NCBI GenBank assembly: GCA_947632495.1
Contig: CANRPL010000043.1
Location: 1-11,595 of the forward strand
Direction of reading: 5' to 3'
DNA length: 11,595 nt
From: an uncultured Bacilli bacterium
GTDB lineage: Bacteria > Bacillota_I > Bacilli_A > RF39 > UBA660
In this document: positions 1 to 5,257 of the stretch, piece after piece
Layout: each line of letters starts with the position of its first letter
Position numbering within the stretch: the first letter of the stretch is position 1
Notes under the pieces: generated by a model
Databases searched by the model: none
What the model saw: only the letters and a program-made list of their open reading frames with translations
What the model was told of the DNA's origin: nothing
Position numbers and translations under genes: made by a program

Positions 1-808
1 ACCTCAATCTCATCAAAACTTCTACATCGTATTAGCTAAAAACGCTAAAGCTAAAGACAATCTTTCTATTTTGGCACCGCTAGCAGATTATCCATCACAA
101 AACATTACTTCTAACATTAAAATGACTGAACAACTACAAGGGCGAATAACCGATGCTAGTTTTACTAACTTTGTATCTAAAATACTAGAAAAAGGTAACA
201 ACCCAGTAGCGAATAGTCTTGTTTTAGTCGGAGATGAAGATGAGGGTATAAATAACGAAGAACAAGAGAAATCAATTTTAAGTGCCTACACTAAATTAGA
301 TACATTAGGCCTATTTAAAGGTGATAAATTAGTAGGTTGGGCCAACGTCGATGAAAGTATTGGAATAAATATGTTGATTGATGATGTTCAAACGCTTTAT
401 TTTACTATTCCATGTAACGACGATAGTTTAGTTATATCGTCAAATAAATATAAACTCAAAAATGAAGTAACTAAAAATAAAATAACCGTTAATATTGAAG
501 CTGAAGGTATGATTAATGAGGCTAGCTGTACGATTGATTTAGAAGATCCTAAAGCAATTGAAATCTATCAAAAAAGGGCTGAAGAAAAGATGCTTGAATA
601 TACGAACAAAGCTATTAAAAAGGCTAAAAATTTAGGTACAGACATTTTTGGATATGGCAATTTAATTTATCGCAAATATCCTAAATATTTTAATAGTATT
701 AAGGATTGGGATACATATTTTAAAAAATTAGATATCGAAGTAAATGTTGACTATTCTTTAAGTAATAAAGGGGCATTAGAACAAACTATAGGGGAGCTAA
801 AGAAATGA
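1..808 (+). CDS. Ger(x)C-family spore germination lipoprotein, 5'-truncated by window edge
   Basis: C subunit of a nutrient germinant receptor, normally a lipoprotein of the spore inner membrane working with GerA- and GerB-type subunits. The frame is open from base 2, so the start lies outside the window; the TTG at 71 is internal. The visible 268 residues are the C-terminal two thirds of a family usually 370-400 residues long. A central segment KGDKLVGWANVDESIG matches the family's 'lvGwl..eEs.G' block. Near the C-terminus DIFGYG (visible residues 214-219), then RKYPKYFNSIKDWDTYFKKL and a final Asn-Lys-Gly reproduce the diagnostic 'DifGfG...yPk.W..ik.dW...F' end. The stop TGA (806-808) overlaps the next gene's ATG as ATGA, implying translational coupling. 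Order C-then-B suggests an A-C-B receptor operon with the A gene upstream. Family assignment is firm; the germinant is unknown. Confidence 0.9.
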   Translation, partial: PQSHQNFYIVLAKNAKAKDNLSILAPLADYPSQNITSNIKMTEQLQGRITDASFTNFVSKILEKGNNPVANSLVLVGDEDEGINNEEQEKSILSAYTKLDTLGLFKGDKLVGWANVDESIGINMLIDDVQTLYFTIPCNDDSLVISSNKYKLKNEVTKNKITVNIEAEGMINEASCTIDLEDPKAIEIYQKRAEEKMLEYTNKAIKKAKNLGTDIFGYGNLIYRKYPKYFNSIKDWDTYFKKLDIEVNVDYSLSNKGALEQTIGELKK

Positions 809-1824
809 ATAAAAATCTAGGATACACCGCCATAGCATATTTTATTTTTCGAGCTTGCTTTATTGGTATTTCATCGGTAGCATTAATAACGATCGTTCAT
901 CAATCATCATGGATAAGTATGTTGATAGCTTTTATTATTGGCATTATTCCAATAATACTCTATTATGGTATTGCCAAATACAAAGAAGATTTAAATATTA
1001 TAGAAAAAATAAATTATTTATTTCCTAAAACAAAGTATCTTATTAGATATCTTTTGGCGATAATCATTTTTGGTATAACTATTTTGAGTTTTTGGAATTT
1101 AACGAACCTTGTTGTCAGCCAATTTTTAAGTAAAACACCAACGGTAGTTATCAGTCTTACCTTTATCATACCGATTATCTTTCTAATTAGTAAACAAGAT
1201 AAAATTATTGCCCGCGTCTGTTTGTTACTCTTTTTTATAACCATCATTTTATTTATAGCGAGCGCCATTGGCTTGATTGGTAATTTTGATATAAGCCGTT
1301 TACAACCTATCAATGAATATAGTCCACTTCCTGGTATCTTACCCTACGTTGCTTACAATGTTTTACCTATTTTTATGATGCTTATCTTTTCCAATAAGCA
1401 TGTTAAAAAAAGCATCATATATGGTTATGGCATCTCTTTTATATCTCTATTAATTGTCATGATATTTTTAATTGCCGTGTTAGGAATTGATCTCGTTACC
1501 ATTTTTCAATATCCGGAGTTTCATATTTTAAAATTAGCTTTTGATAAACTTGTTACTTTTCGTCTTGAAAATGTTTTAGCGATTCAATGGATTATCGATA
1601 TATTTGTTCTGACATCTGTCGGATTAAAATTTTGTAATGAGGCCATAGGTCTTAAAAAAGTTTATATTATTCCCATTATTTTAATAATTCTTAATAATTA
1701 TCTATTTACTAGTAATACTATTGCGAATAAATTAGTTATCTATGTTATTCCCTATCTTCTTTTCTTTCCGCTTATGATTTTACCATTAATCATATATATA
1801 AAAATAAAAATGACTAAAGCCTAG
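805..1824 (+). CDS. GerAB-type spore germination permease (APC superfamily)
   Basis: 339-residue polytopic membrane protein, the B subunit of a germinant receptor; this subunit is thought to bind small germinants such as amino acids within an amino-acid-permease fold. About ten hydrophobic helices cover the whole length, separated by short basic loops (for example IKKDK-like turns and a KIK tail). The family block around Y236-P237 (YPEFHILKLA, then a RLENVLAIQW segment) corresponds to the 'P...il..id....r.e.i....W' region of GerAB proteins. Length is slightly under the 360-370 typical of Bacillus. The start is ATG at 805, overlapping the preceding stop, with GGGGAG at 791-796 eight bases upstream. 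The stop TAG at 1822-1824 lies in the stem of the following terminator. The family call is strong; the ligand cannot be deduced. Confidence 0.88.
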   Translation: MNKNLGYTAIAYFIFRACFIGISSVALITIVHQSSWISMLIAFIIGIIPIILYYGIAKYKEDLNIIEKINYLFPKTKYLIRYLLAIIIFGITILSFWNLTNLVVSQFLSKTPTVVISLTFIIPIIFLISKQDKIIARVCLLLFFITIILFIASAIGLIGNFDISRLQPINEYSPLPGILPYVAYNVLPIFMMLIFSNKHVKKSIIYGYGISFISLLIVMIFLIAVLGIDLVTIFQYPEFHILKLAFDKLVTFRLENVLAIQWIIDIFVLTSVGLKFCNEAIGLKKVYIIPIILIILNNYLFTSNTIANKLVIYVIPYLLFFPLMILPLIIYIKIKMTKA

Positions 1825-1832
1825 TCATTTTT
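1806..1832. terminator. bidirectional hairpin terminator between convergent genes
   Basis: A perfect 11-bp inverted repeat, AAAAATGACTA (1806-1816) and TAGTCATTTTT (1822-1832), with a 5-base AAGCC loop. The A and T runs in the arms give a U-rich 3' side in both directions, so it can end both the gerB-like transcript and the opposing gene. The right arm contains the TAG of the plus-strand gene and abuts/overlaps the TAA of the minus-strand gene. The stem has few GC pairs, so its strength is uncertain. Confidence 0.7.
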
Positions 1833-2592
1833 AAAATATAACACGAACTAAAACATAAATAATGGCAATTGCTATTAAAACACTAAAGATACAAATAAGA
1901 ACTTTGATTAGCTTATTATTACGTTTAATACTACTGTCTAAACTACGAAGATCTTCAAAATCCTTATCAGAAAAGCTAAAGCTTGATGTGTAAAAAGTAC
2001 GATCGATGTTATCTAGATTACCTGTTGTTACTTGTTCTACAGTTGGGGCATCATCTTCGCTTTTTTTAGCTTCATCTAAAACTTTGCGAATAGAAGCTGG
2101 ATCTCCAACCATAGTATCGGATTTAAGATTATCAAACATACCAAAATCGTCAGCATTTTTATTTATTGACATACTAGTAAATAATGTTTTTAAATCTTCA
2201 TCAGCTGGTTCTTCAATCTTTAAACTACGCAAAATATCATATTGGCTACTTTTTAAATTACGATATTTAATGTCATTATCACTATGATCTATTTTAGCTT
2301 TGTTTAAGATATCACGGATATCATAATTTTTTTCTTCCGTATCTACTGGTGGAGCTGGTAATTCTTCTTTAGGTGCGACAAAAAGGTCATCATAATTACG
2401 TGTTTTATTTAATTCTTCACGACTTTTAACCATTTGTCTAACAGTATTGATATTTATTTCATTATCACTTTCAATATCAGCTACTCCAGCGATATTAGTA
2501 TAAGTGTCTAATTCACTTATTTGTTTATATAGATGCTCATTTTTTTTACTACGTTCTTCTGATTTATAATAACGTTCCATTCTACTTGCCAT
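1831..2592 (-). CDS. uncharacterised acidic protein with a single C-terminal membrane anchor
   Basis: I do not recognise this 253-residue protein. The N-terminal 225 residues are hydrophilic and rich in Asp, Glu, Lys, Asn and Ser, with little predicted globular core. A charged opening (ERYYKSEERSKKNEHLYKQI) looks helical and there is a Pro-rich stretch (PKEELPAPPVD). Short blocks such as YDIRDILNKAK and YRNLKSSQYDILRSL may be interaction motifs. A basic stretch SSIKRNNKLIK precedes one strongly hydrophobic helix of about 22 residues that ends the protein, so it should be tail-anchored with the bulk in the cytoplasm. The start chosen is ATG at 2592 because AGGTGAT lies 5 bases upstream; a TTG at 2595 would place a second Met and is less likely. 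No convincing -35 was seen upstream. It is divergent from the ferredoxin gene. A cell-envelope or division role is only a guess. Confidence 0.75.
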   Translation of the reverse strand: MASRMERYYKSEERSKKNEHLYKQISELDTYTNIAGVADIESDNEININTVRQMVKSREELNKTRNYDDLFVAPKEELPAPPVDTEEKNYDIRDILNKAKIDHSDNDIKYRNLKSSQYDILRSLKIEEPADEDLKTLFTSMSINKNADDFGMFDNLKSDTMVGDPASIRKVLDEAKKSEDDAPTVEQVTTGNLDNIDRTFYTSSFSFSDKDFEDLRSLDSSIKRNNKLIKVLICIFSVLIAIAIIYVLVRVIF

Positions 2593-2647
2593 CAAGCATC
2601 ACCTAGTATAACTATATCATAATTTTATTTTATTTAAAATAATTCAG

Positions 2648-2676
2648 TTGCATTTTCCTAATATTTTAACTATAAT
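2648..2676 (+). promoter_or_regulatory. sigma-A-type promoter of the ferredoxin gene
   Basis: TTGCAT (2648-2653) and a consensus TATAAT (2671-2676) are separated by exactly 17 bp. Transcription would begin near 2683, just ahead of the GGGAGGA ribosome binding site at 2684-2690, giving a very short leader. This is the best vegetative promoter in the window. Confidence 0.75.
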
Positions 2677-2695
2677 CTTTAATGGGAGGAATATT

Positions 2696-2890
2696 ATGAA
2701 ATTAGAAGTAAATCAAGATGTATGCATCGGATGTGGAGCATGCCACGCTGTATGCCCAGAAGTTTTTGATATAAATGGTGAGGGATTTGCTGAAACAATC
2801 GTTGATACTGTCGCTGAAAAAGATAAAGAATCAGCTATTGACGCCAAAGAAGGCTGTCCTGTATTCGCAATCGAAGAAGTTGAAGAATAA
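2696..2890 (+). CDS. fer: [4Fe-4S] ferredoxin
   Basis: Small soluble electron carrier of 64 residues. The motif CIGCGACHAVCP gives C10, C13 and C16 with C54 (GCP) as the four ligands expected for one [4Fe-4S] cluster, as in Bacillus-type monocluster ferredoxins. C20 is an extra cysteine at the position that is Ala in the Bacillus protein and that would be a second-cluster ligand in 2[4Fe-4S] ferredoxins; the remaining second-cluster cysteines are absent. The protein is strongly acidic (DKESAIDAKE, EEVEE), typical of the family. The start is ATG at 2696, five bases after GGGAGGA (2684-2690); an upstream in-frame extension to 2648 would run through the promoter and is rejected. It stands alone with its own promoter and terminator. 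Partner oxidoreductase is not evident here. Confidence 0.93.
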   Translation: MKLEVNQDVCIGCGACHAVCPEVFDINGEGFAETIVDTVAEKDKESAIDAKEGCPVFAIEEVEE

Positions 2891-2891
2891 A

Positions 2892-2939
2892 AAAAGAGTT
2901 TAAGGCTGTTATGTATTAAAGCAGTTCTTAAACTCTTTT
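2892..2939. terminator. strong bidirectional intrinsic terminator
   Basis: A 13-bp perfect stem, AAAAGAGTTTAAG (2892-2904) with CTTAAACTCTTTT (2927-2939), extended inward by CTG/CAG. T-rich tails occur on both strands, including seven U on the minus side. It ends the ferredoxin gene and also rluB, whose TAA (2940-2938) lies at the edge of the right arm. Confidence 0.88.
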
Positions 2940-3657
2940 ATTTATTATTTAAACTATATAATTGTTTAACTTCTTTAACTGTCAATTCACGGTATTCGCC
3001 GGACTTCAAATCTTTAACATCTAAAAAAGCAAAGCGCTCACGGCGTAATTTAATTACTTCATAACCGATAGCTTCAAACATTTTCTTAATTTGATGATTT
3101 TTTCCCTCATGAATAACGATATCAATTACAGAGATGTTATTTTTTTTATCCATTTTTCTTAATTTTACTTTAGCAGGACTTGTTTTAAAGCCGTCAATTT
3201 TTATTCCATTAGAAAGCTTTTGTAATTCTTCTTTGGTTGGTATACCATTAACTTTAGCGATATAAAATTTTTCAATATTATGACGAGGATGAATTAATAT
3301 ATTGGTTAATTCACCATCGTTAGTTAGTAAAAGAGCCCCCGTTGTATCATAGTCCAAGCGCCCAACTGGATAAATGCGCTTGGTTGTGCCAATTAAGTCA
3401 ACTACCGTCTTACGTTTCTTTTCATCCGTTGTACTAGTAATAATACCTCTAGGTTTATTAAGTAAATAATATACTTTATCTTCTTTAACATTTATGACAT
3501 TACCCATAATACTGATTTCATCATCATAATTTACTTTAGTACCTAGTTCACTTATAACTTCACCATTAACTTGAACTTTACCTTGCTCAATTAGCTCTTC
3601 AGCCTTACGTCTTGAACAATATCCTGACTGCGCGATAACCTTTTGTAATCTCTCCAT
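2938..3657 (-). CDS. rluB: 23S rRNA pseudouridine synthase, RluB/RsuA family
   Basis: Isomerises uridine to pseudouridine in large-subunit rRNA; in B. subtilis and E. coli RluB acts on U2605 (E. coli numbering). The 239-residue protein has an N-terminal S4 RNA-binding domain (about residues 1-60: ERLQKVIAQSGYCSRRKAEELI, then VQVNG). The catalytic domain begins with LLNKPRG and carries the signature GRLDYDTTGALLLTNDG, with catalytic Asp at residue 102. The later HPRHNIEKFYIAKVNG and EGKNHQIKKMF blocks are also family-typical. Length matches Bacillus RluB (about 240). The start is ATG at 3657, placed after AAGGTGAG; the in-frame GTG at 3666 lies inside that ribosome binding site and is rejected. 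In Bacillus rluB follows dacB-spmA-spmB, as here apart from one inserted gene. RsuA (16S) is less likely given that synteny. Confidence 0.93.
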   Translation of the reverse strand: MERLQKVIAQSGYCSRRKAEELIEQGKVQVNGEVISELGTKVNYDDEISIMGNVINVKEDKVYYLLNKPRGIITSTTDEKKRKTVVDLIGTTKRIYPVGRLDYDTTGALLLTNDGELTNILIHPRHNIEKFYIAKVNGIPTKEELQKLSNGIKIDGFKTSPAKVKLRKMDKKNNISVIDIVIHEGKNHQIKKMFEAIGYEVIKLRRERFAFLDVKDLKSGEYRELTVKEVKQLYSLNNK

Positions 3658-3674
3658 CCATCTCACCTTTTGTT

Positions 3675-3683
3675 ATTTTAACA
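3675..3683 (-). promoter_or_regulatory. possible extended -10 promoter element of rluB
   Basis: Read on the minus strand this is TGTTAAAAT, an extended -10 (TG-N-TAAAAT). The -35 region is poor. Initiation about 7 bases downstream would leave a leader of only about ten bases before the rluB start, beginning at the ribosome binding site. It sits just after the preceding gene's terminator, where a promoter is needed. Confidence 0.35.
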
Positions 3684-3689
3684 CAATAA

Positions 3690-3722
3690 AAAAGAAAAAG
3701 ATATACTATTTGCAGGTATATC
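3690..3722 (-). terminator. intrinsic terminator after the 142-residue lipoprotein gene
   Basis: On the minus strand GATATAC (3722-3716) and GTATATC (3706-3700) form a 7-bp stem around a 9-base loop, followed at once by a U-rich run TTTTTCTTTTTT. The lipoprotein stop TAG lies within the hairpin. The stem is short and AT-rich, but the U tract is good. Confidence 0.6.
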
Positions 3723-4134
3723 CATCTTCCGTTAAAATTGATTTCATACTATCGTAATTTTCACCCATATGAAGTTCTTTATAATCATCATCAGACATTT
3801 CTGAAGGTGTCATTTCAATAGTAACAGAAACTTTATTATTATCAGTTTCTAATTTTGCTTTATAACCTTTTTTATTATTGTATTCTTCAACTAGTTGTTC
3901 AGCACTTTTCTTATATTCATCAAAAGTTTGAGCGAAGTCACCTTCAACAACAACTGTTGATGTTTGATTTACCTTACTAATACGATCGTTTTTAAAATCA
4001 TACTTGGCTTCAACTGTCGTTGTAAATTCATTATCTGTACTACTCATTGAACAATTTAAAGTCTTCTTTCCACCACAACCAGTCAATGTAACTAGTGTAC
4101 CCATTAAAGCCACTAATGTTAATATCCTCTTCAT
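3706..4134 (-). CDS. small putative lipoprotein, function unknown
   Basis: 142 residues with a short lipoprotein signal: MKRILTL, a hydrophobic stretch, then the lipobox LTGC with lipidated Cys20, followed by GGKK. The mature part looks like a single small alpha/beta domain: strands TLNCSMS, TTTVEAKYDF and STVVVEGDFA, a helix FDEYKKSAEQLVEEY, a strand KVSVTIEM, and a C-terminal segment. Besides Cys20 there are two cysteines, C28 near the mature N-terminus and C141 next to the end, which could form a disulfide outside the cell. The fold pattern recalls YehR/DUF1307-type lipoproteins, but I am not sure of the family. The start ATG follows GGAGGT by 5 bases. It has its own promoter overlapping the spmB stop codon and its own terminator, so it is a single-gene unit inserted between spmB and rluB. 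Confidence 0.8.
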   Translation of the reverse strand: MKRILTLVALMGTLVTLTGCGGKKTLNCSMSSTDNEFTTTVEAKYDFKNDRISKVNQTSTVVVEGDFAQTFDEYKKSAEQLVEEYNNKKGYKAKLETDNNKVSVTIEMTPSEMSDDDYKELHMGENYDSMKSILTEDGYTCK

Positions 4135-4151
4135 ATTCTACCTCCGTTATC

Positions 4152-4180
4152 ATTATATCATCTTTAGATGATATTTTCAA
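4152..4180 (-). promoter_or_regulatory. sigma-A-type promoter of the 142-residue lipoprotein gene
   Basis: Read on the minus strand, TTGAAA (4180-4175) and a perfect TATAAT (4157-4152) are 17 bp apart. Initiation would fall near 4145, almost at the GGAGGT ribosome binding site. The -35 overlaps the spmB TGA codon (4179-4177). The 17-bp spacer is occupied by a palindrome (next entry). Confidence 0.7.
4155..4174. promoter_or_regulatory. perfect 20-bp palindrome inside the promoter: candidate operator
   Basis: ATATCATCT (4155-4163), TT, AGATGATAT (4166-4174): perfect 9-bp arms about a 2-base centre. It fills the whole -35/-10 spacer and enters the -10, exactly where a dimeric repressor would block polymerase. 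No long U run follows on either strand, so a terminator for spmB is less likely, though a hairpin at the spmB 3' end remains possible. Confidence 0.45.
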
Positions 4181-4680
4181 CTAAACAATATGTAACATAA
4201 AACAATACTCGTAAAAATTCCTACAAAATCACCAAACAAACTTGTCGCTAAAGCATAACGTGTTTTTTTAATTCCAACACTACCATAGTAAAGCGCAATA
4301 ACATAGAAAGTAGTATCTGTGCACCCTTCAATAGTGGACGCTAAAAGGCTGACAAAGCTATCGACACCATAGGTTTGATATATATTATTTAGAAGAGCTA
4401 ATGCTGCACTTCCCGATATAGGCTTAGTCGCTATTAATGATAGTAACTCAAGTGGTAATTTCAAATTACCTAAAAAAAGAGAAAAAAGCCATTCTAAAAA
4501 ACCACTATTAATTAAGATATTAACACTTAGTATCATAGCTAACAAATTAGGAAAAATAGTATAACCCATTTTAAAAGCTTCTTTACTACCTTCAATAAAG
4601 GCTTCATATAAGTCTGTTTTTTTAATTAATCCATAAATGACAATTATTAAAACTAGTAAAGGTAAGATATAGTTAGAAAT
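4177..4680 (-). CDS. spmB: spore maturation protein B (SpmB), probable AUU start
   Basis: Membrane protein needed with SpmA for full dehydration of the spore core. The first ATG (4569) would give only 130 residues and drop a family-conserved N-terminus. The open frame continues upstream through SNYILPLLVLIIVIYG, KKTDLYEAFIEGSKEAFK, which is the classic SpmB beginning (a membrane helix, then 'YeaFveGakE'). The only fitting start is ATT at 4680, 7 bases after a perfect AGGAGG, giving 167 residues (Bacillus about 178). Conserved blocks follow: KPISGS (86-91), TDTTFY (121-126) and YGSVGI (132-137), then a C-terminal helix. The start is 1 base after the spmA stop, and the AGGAGG lies within the last spmA codons, so translation is coupled. 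No ATG, GTG, TTG or CTG lies in frame near it. Family is certain; the start codon is inferred. Confidence 0.88.
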   Translation of the reverse strand: MSNYILPLLVLIIVIYGLIKKTDLYEAFIEGSKEAFKMGYTIFPNLLAMILSVNILINSGFLEWLFSLFLGNLKLPLELLSLIATKPISGSAALALLNNIYQTYGVDSFVSLLASTIEGCTDTTFYVIALYYGSVGIKKTRYALATSLFGDFVGIFTSIVLCYILFS

Positions 4681-4681
4681 A

Positions 4682-5257
4682 TTATAACCTCCTAGCTAAT
4701 ATTTTATCAAGGATAAGCGAAAAGATAGTGGCCATTACCGTTGATAGTAAAGTGACTAATACCGTTTTGGTAGGATCAATGCTACCATACATTATTCGTA
4801 AAGCAATTAAAGTAGTAGGAATAATTGTAATAGCAGCCGTATTTAAAGTAGTAAAAGTAAGCATACTTTTAGAGGCTACTTTTTTATTACAATTTAATTC
4901 TTGTAAACTAGTCATAGCCTTTAGCCCAAAAGGCGTTGCGGCACTACCTAAACCAAACATGTTAGCAATTATGTTACTAGACATATAGCCAAATGCACGA
5001 TGGTTTTTAGGAACATCCGGAAATAAAGGATGAAGAAGATGTGACAATAATTTAGCTAGCTTATCTAAAAGACCACTTTGTGTAGCAATATTCATAATAC
5101 CTAGCCAAAGAGCAATGACAGGAAATATTTGAATAAAAACTTCTAAACTACTTTTAGCGCTTTTTAAAATTGTTTCATTAACAGCCATACTATGTCCAGT
5201 TAAAAGACCATAAAGTATACCAATAATGATAAAATAAGTCCACAATCGATTTACCAT
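4682..5257 (-). CDS. spmA: spore maturation protein A (SpmA)
   Basis: 191-residue membrane protein of the nucleoside-recognition/gate domain family, acting with SpmB in spore core dehydration and affecting spore heat resistance. Hydrophobic helices lie near residues 5-20, 38-57 and in the C-terminal third. The diagnostic block runs from F79 to M115: FPDVPKNH, then NIIANMFGLGSAATPFGLKAM, matching the 'FPdvPkdHpA...N..AN.lGLGnAATPfGLKAM' core. It continues with TFTTLNTAAITIIPTTLIALR. Length matches Bacillus SpmA (196). The ATG at 5257 overlaps the last codons of dacB by 7 bases, with no clear ribosome binding site of its own, so translation probably depends on dacB. The end of the gene carries the spmB ribosome binding site. 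Identity is firm. Confidence 0.95.
   Translation of the reverse strand: MVNRLWTYFIIIGILYGLLTGHSMAVNETILKSAKSSLEVFIQIFPVIALWLGIMNIATQSGLLDKLAKLLSHLLHPLFPDVPKNHRAFGYMSSNIIANMFGLGSAATPFGLKAMTSLQELNCNKKVASKSMLTFTTLNTAAITIIPTTLIALRIMYGSIDPTKTVLVTLLSTVMATIFSLILDKILARRL
4688..4693 (-). promoter_or_regulatory. ribosome binding site that fixes the spmB start
   Basis: AGGAGG on the minus strand, within the spmA codons for Arg-Arg. The ATT at 4680 is 7 bases downstream, an optimal spacing, while the first ATG at 4569 is more than 100 bases away and has no comparable site. Confidence 0.75.

Noticed and set aside
71..808. TTG at 71 as start of the Ger(x)C gene
   Set aside because: The frame is open to the window edge and encodes family-like sequence before it; there is no ribosome binding site, and the protein would lack its signal peptide.
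1014..1313. Antisense open frame within the gerB-like gene
   Set aside because: Opposite a convincing membrane-protein gene, no ribosome binding site or family resemblance; it is a by-product of hydrophobic codons.
2006..2287. Plus-strand open frame inside the tail-anchored protein gene
   Set aside because: No ribosome binding site, Ser-rich mirror composition, and the minus-strand gene has proper start, anchor and terminator.
2648..2695. N-terminal extension of the ferredoxin
   Set aside because: It would begin in the -35 hexamer and run through the -10; the ATG at 2696 has an excellent ribosome binding site and gives the normal ferredoxin N-terminus.
3658..3666. GTG at 3666 as the rluB start
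   Set aside because: It is part of the AAGGTGAG ribosome binding site of the ATG at 3657.
4155..4174. Palindrome as the spmB terminator
   Set aside because: No U run follows on the minus strand, and the sequence lies exactly between consensus -35 and -10 hexamers; kept instead as a candidate operator.
4177..4569. spmB as a 5'-truncated pseudogene starting at ATG 4569
   Set aside because: The frame continues upstream with conserved SpmB sequence, a membrane helix and a well-placed AGGAGG; only the start codon is unusual.
4728..4988. Plus-strand open frame inside spmA
   Set aside because: Shadow of the strongly conserved spmA sequence.
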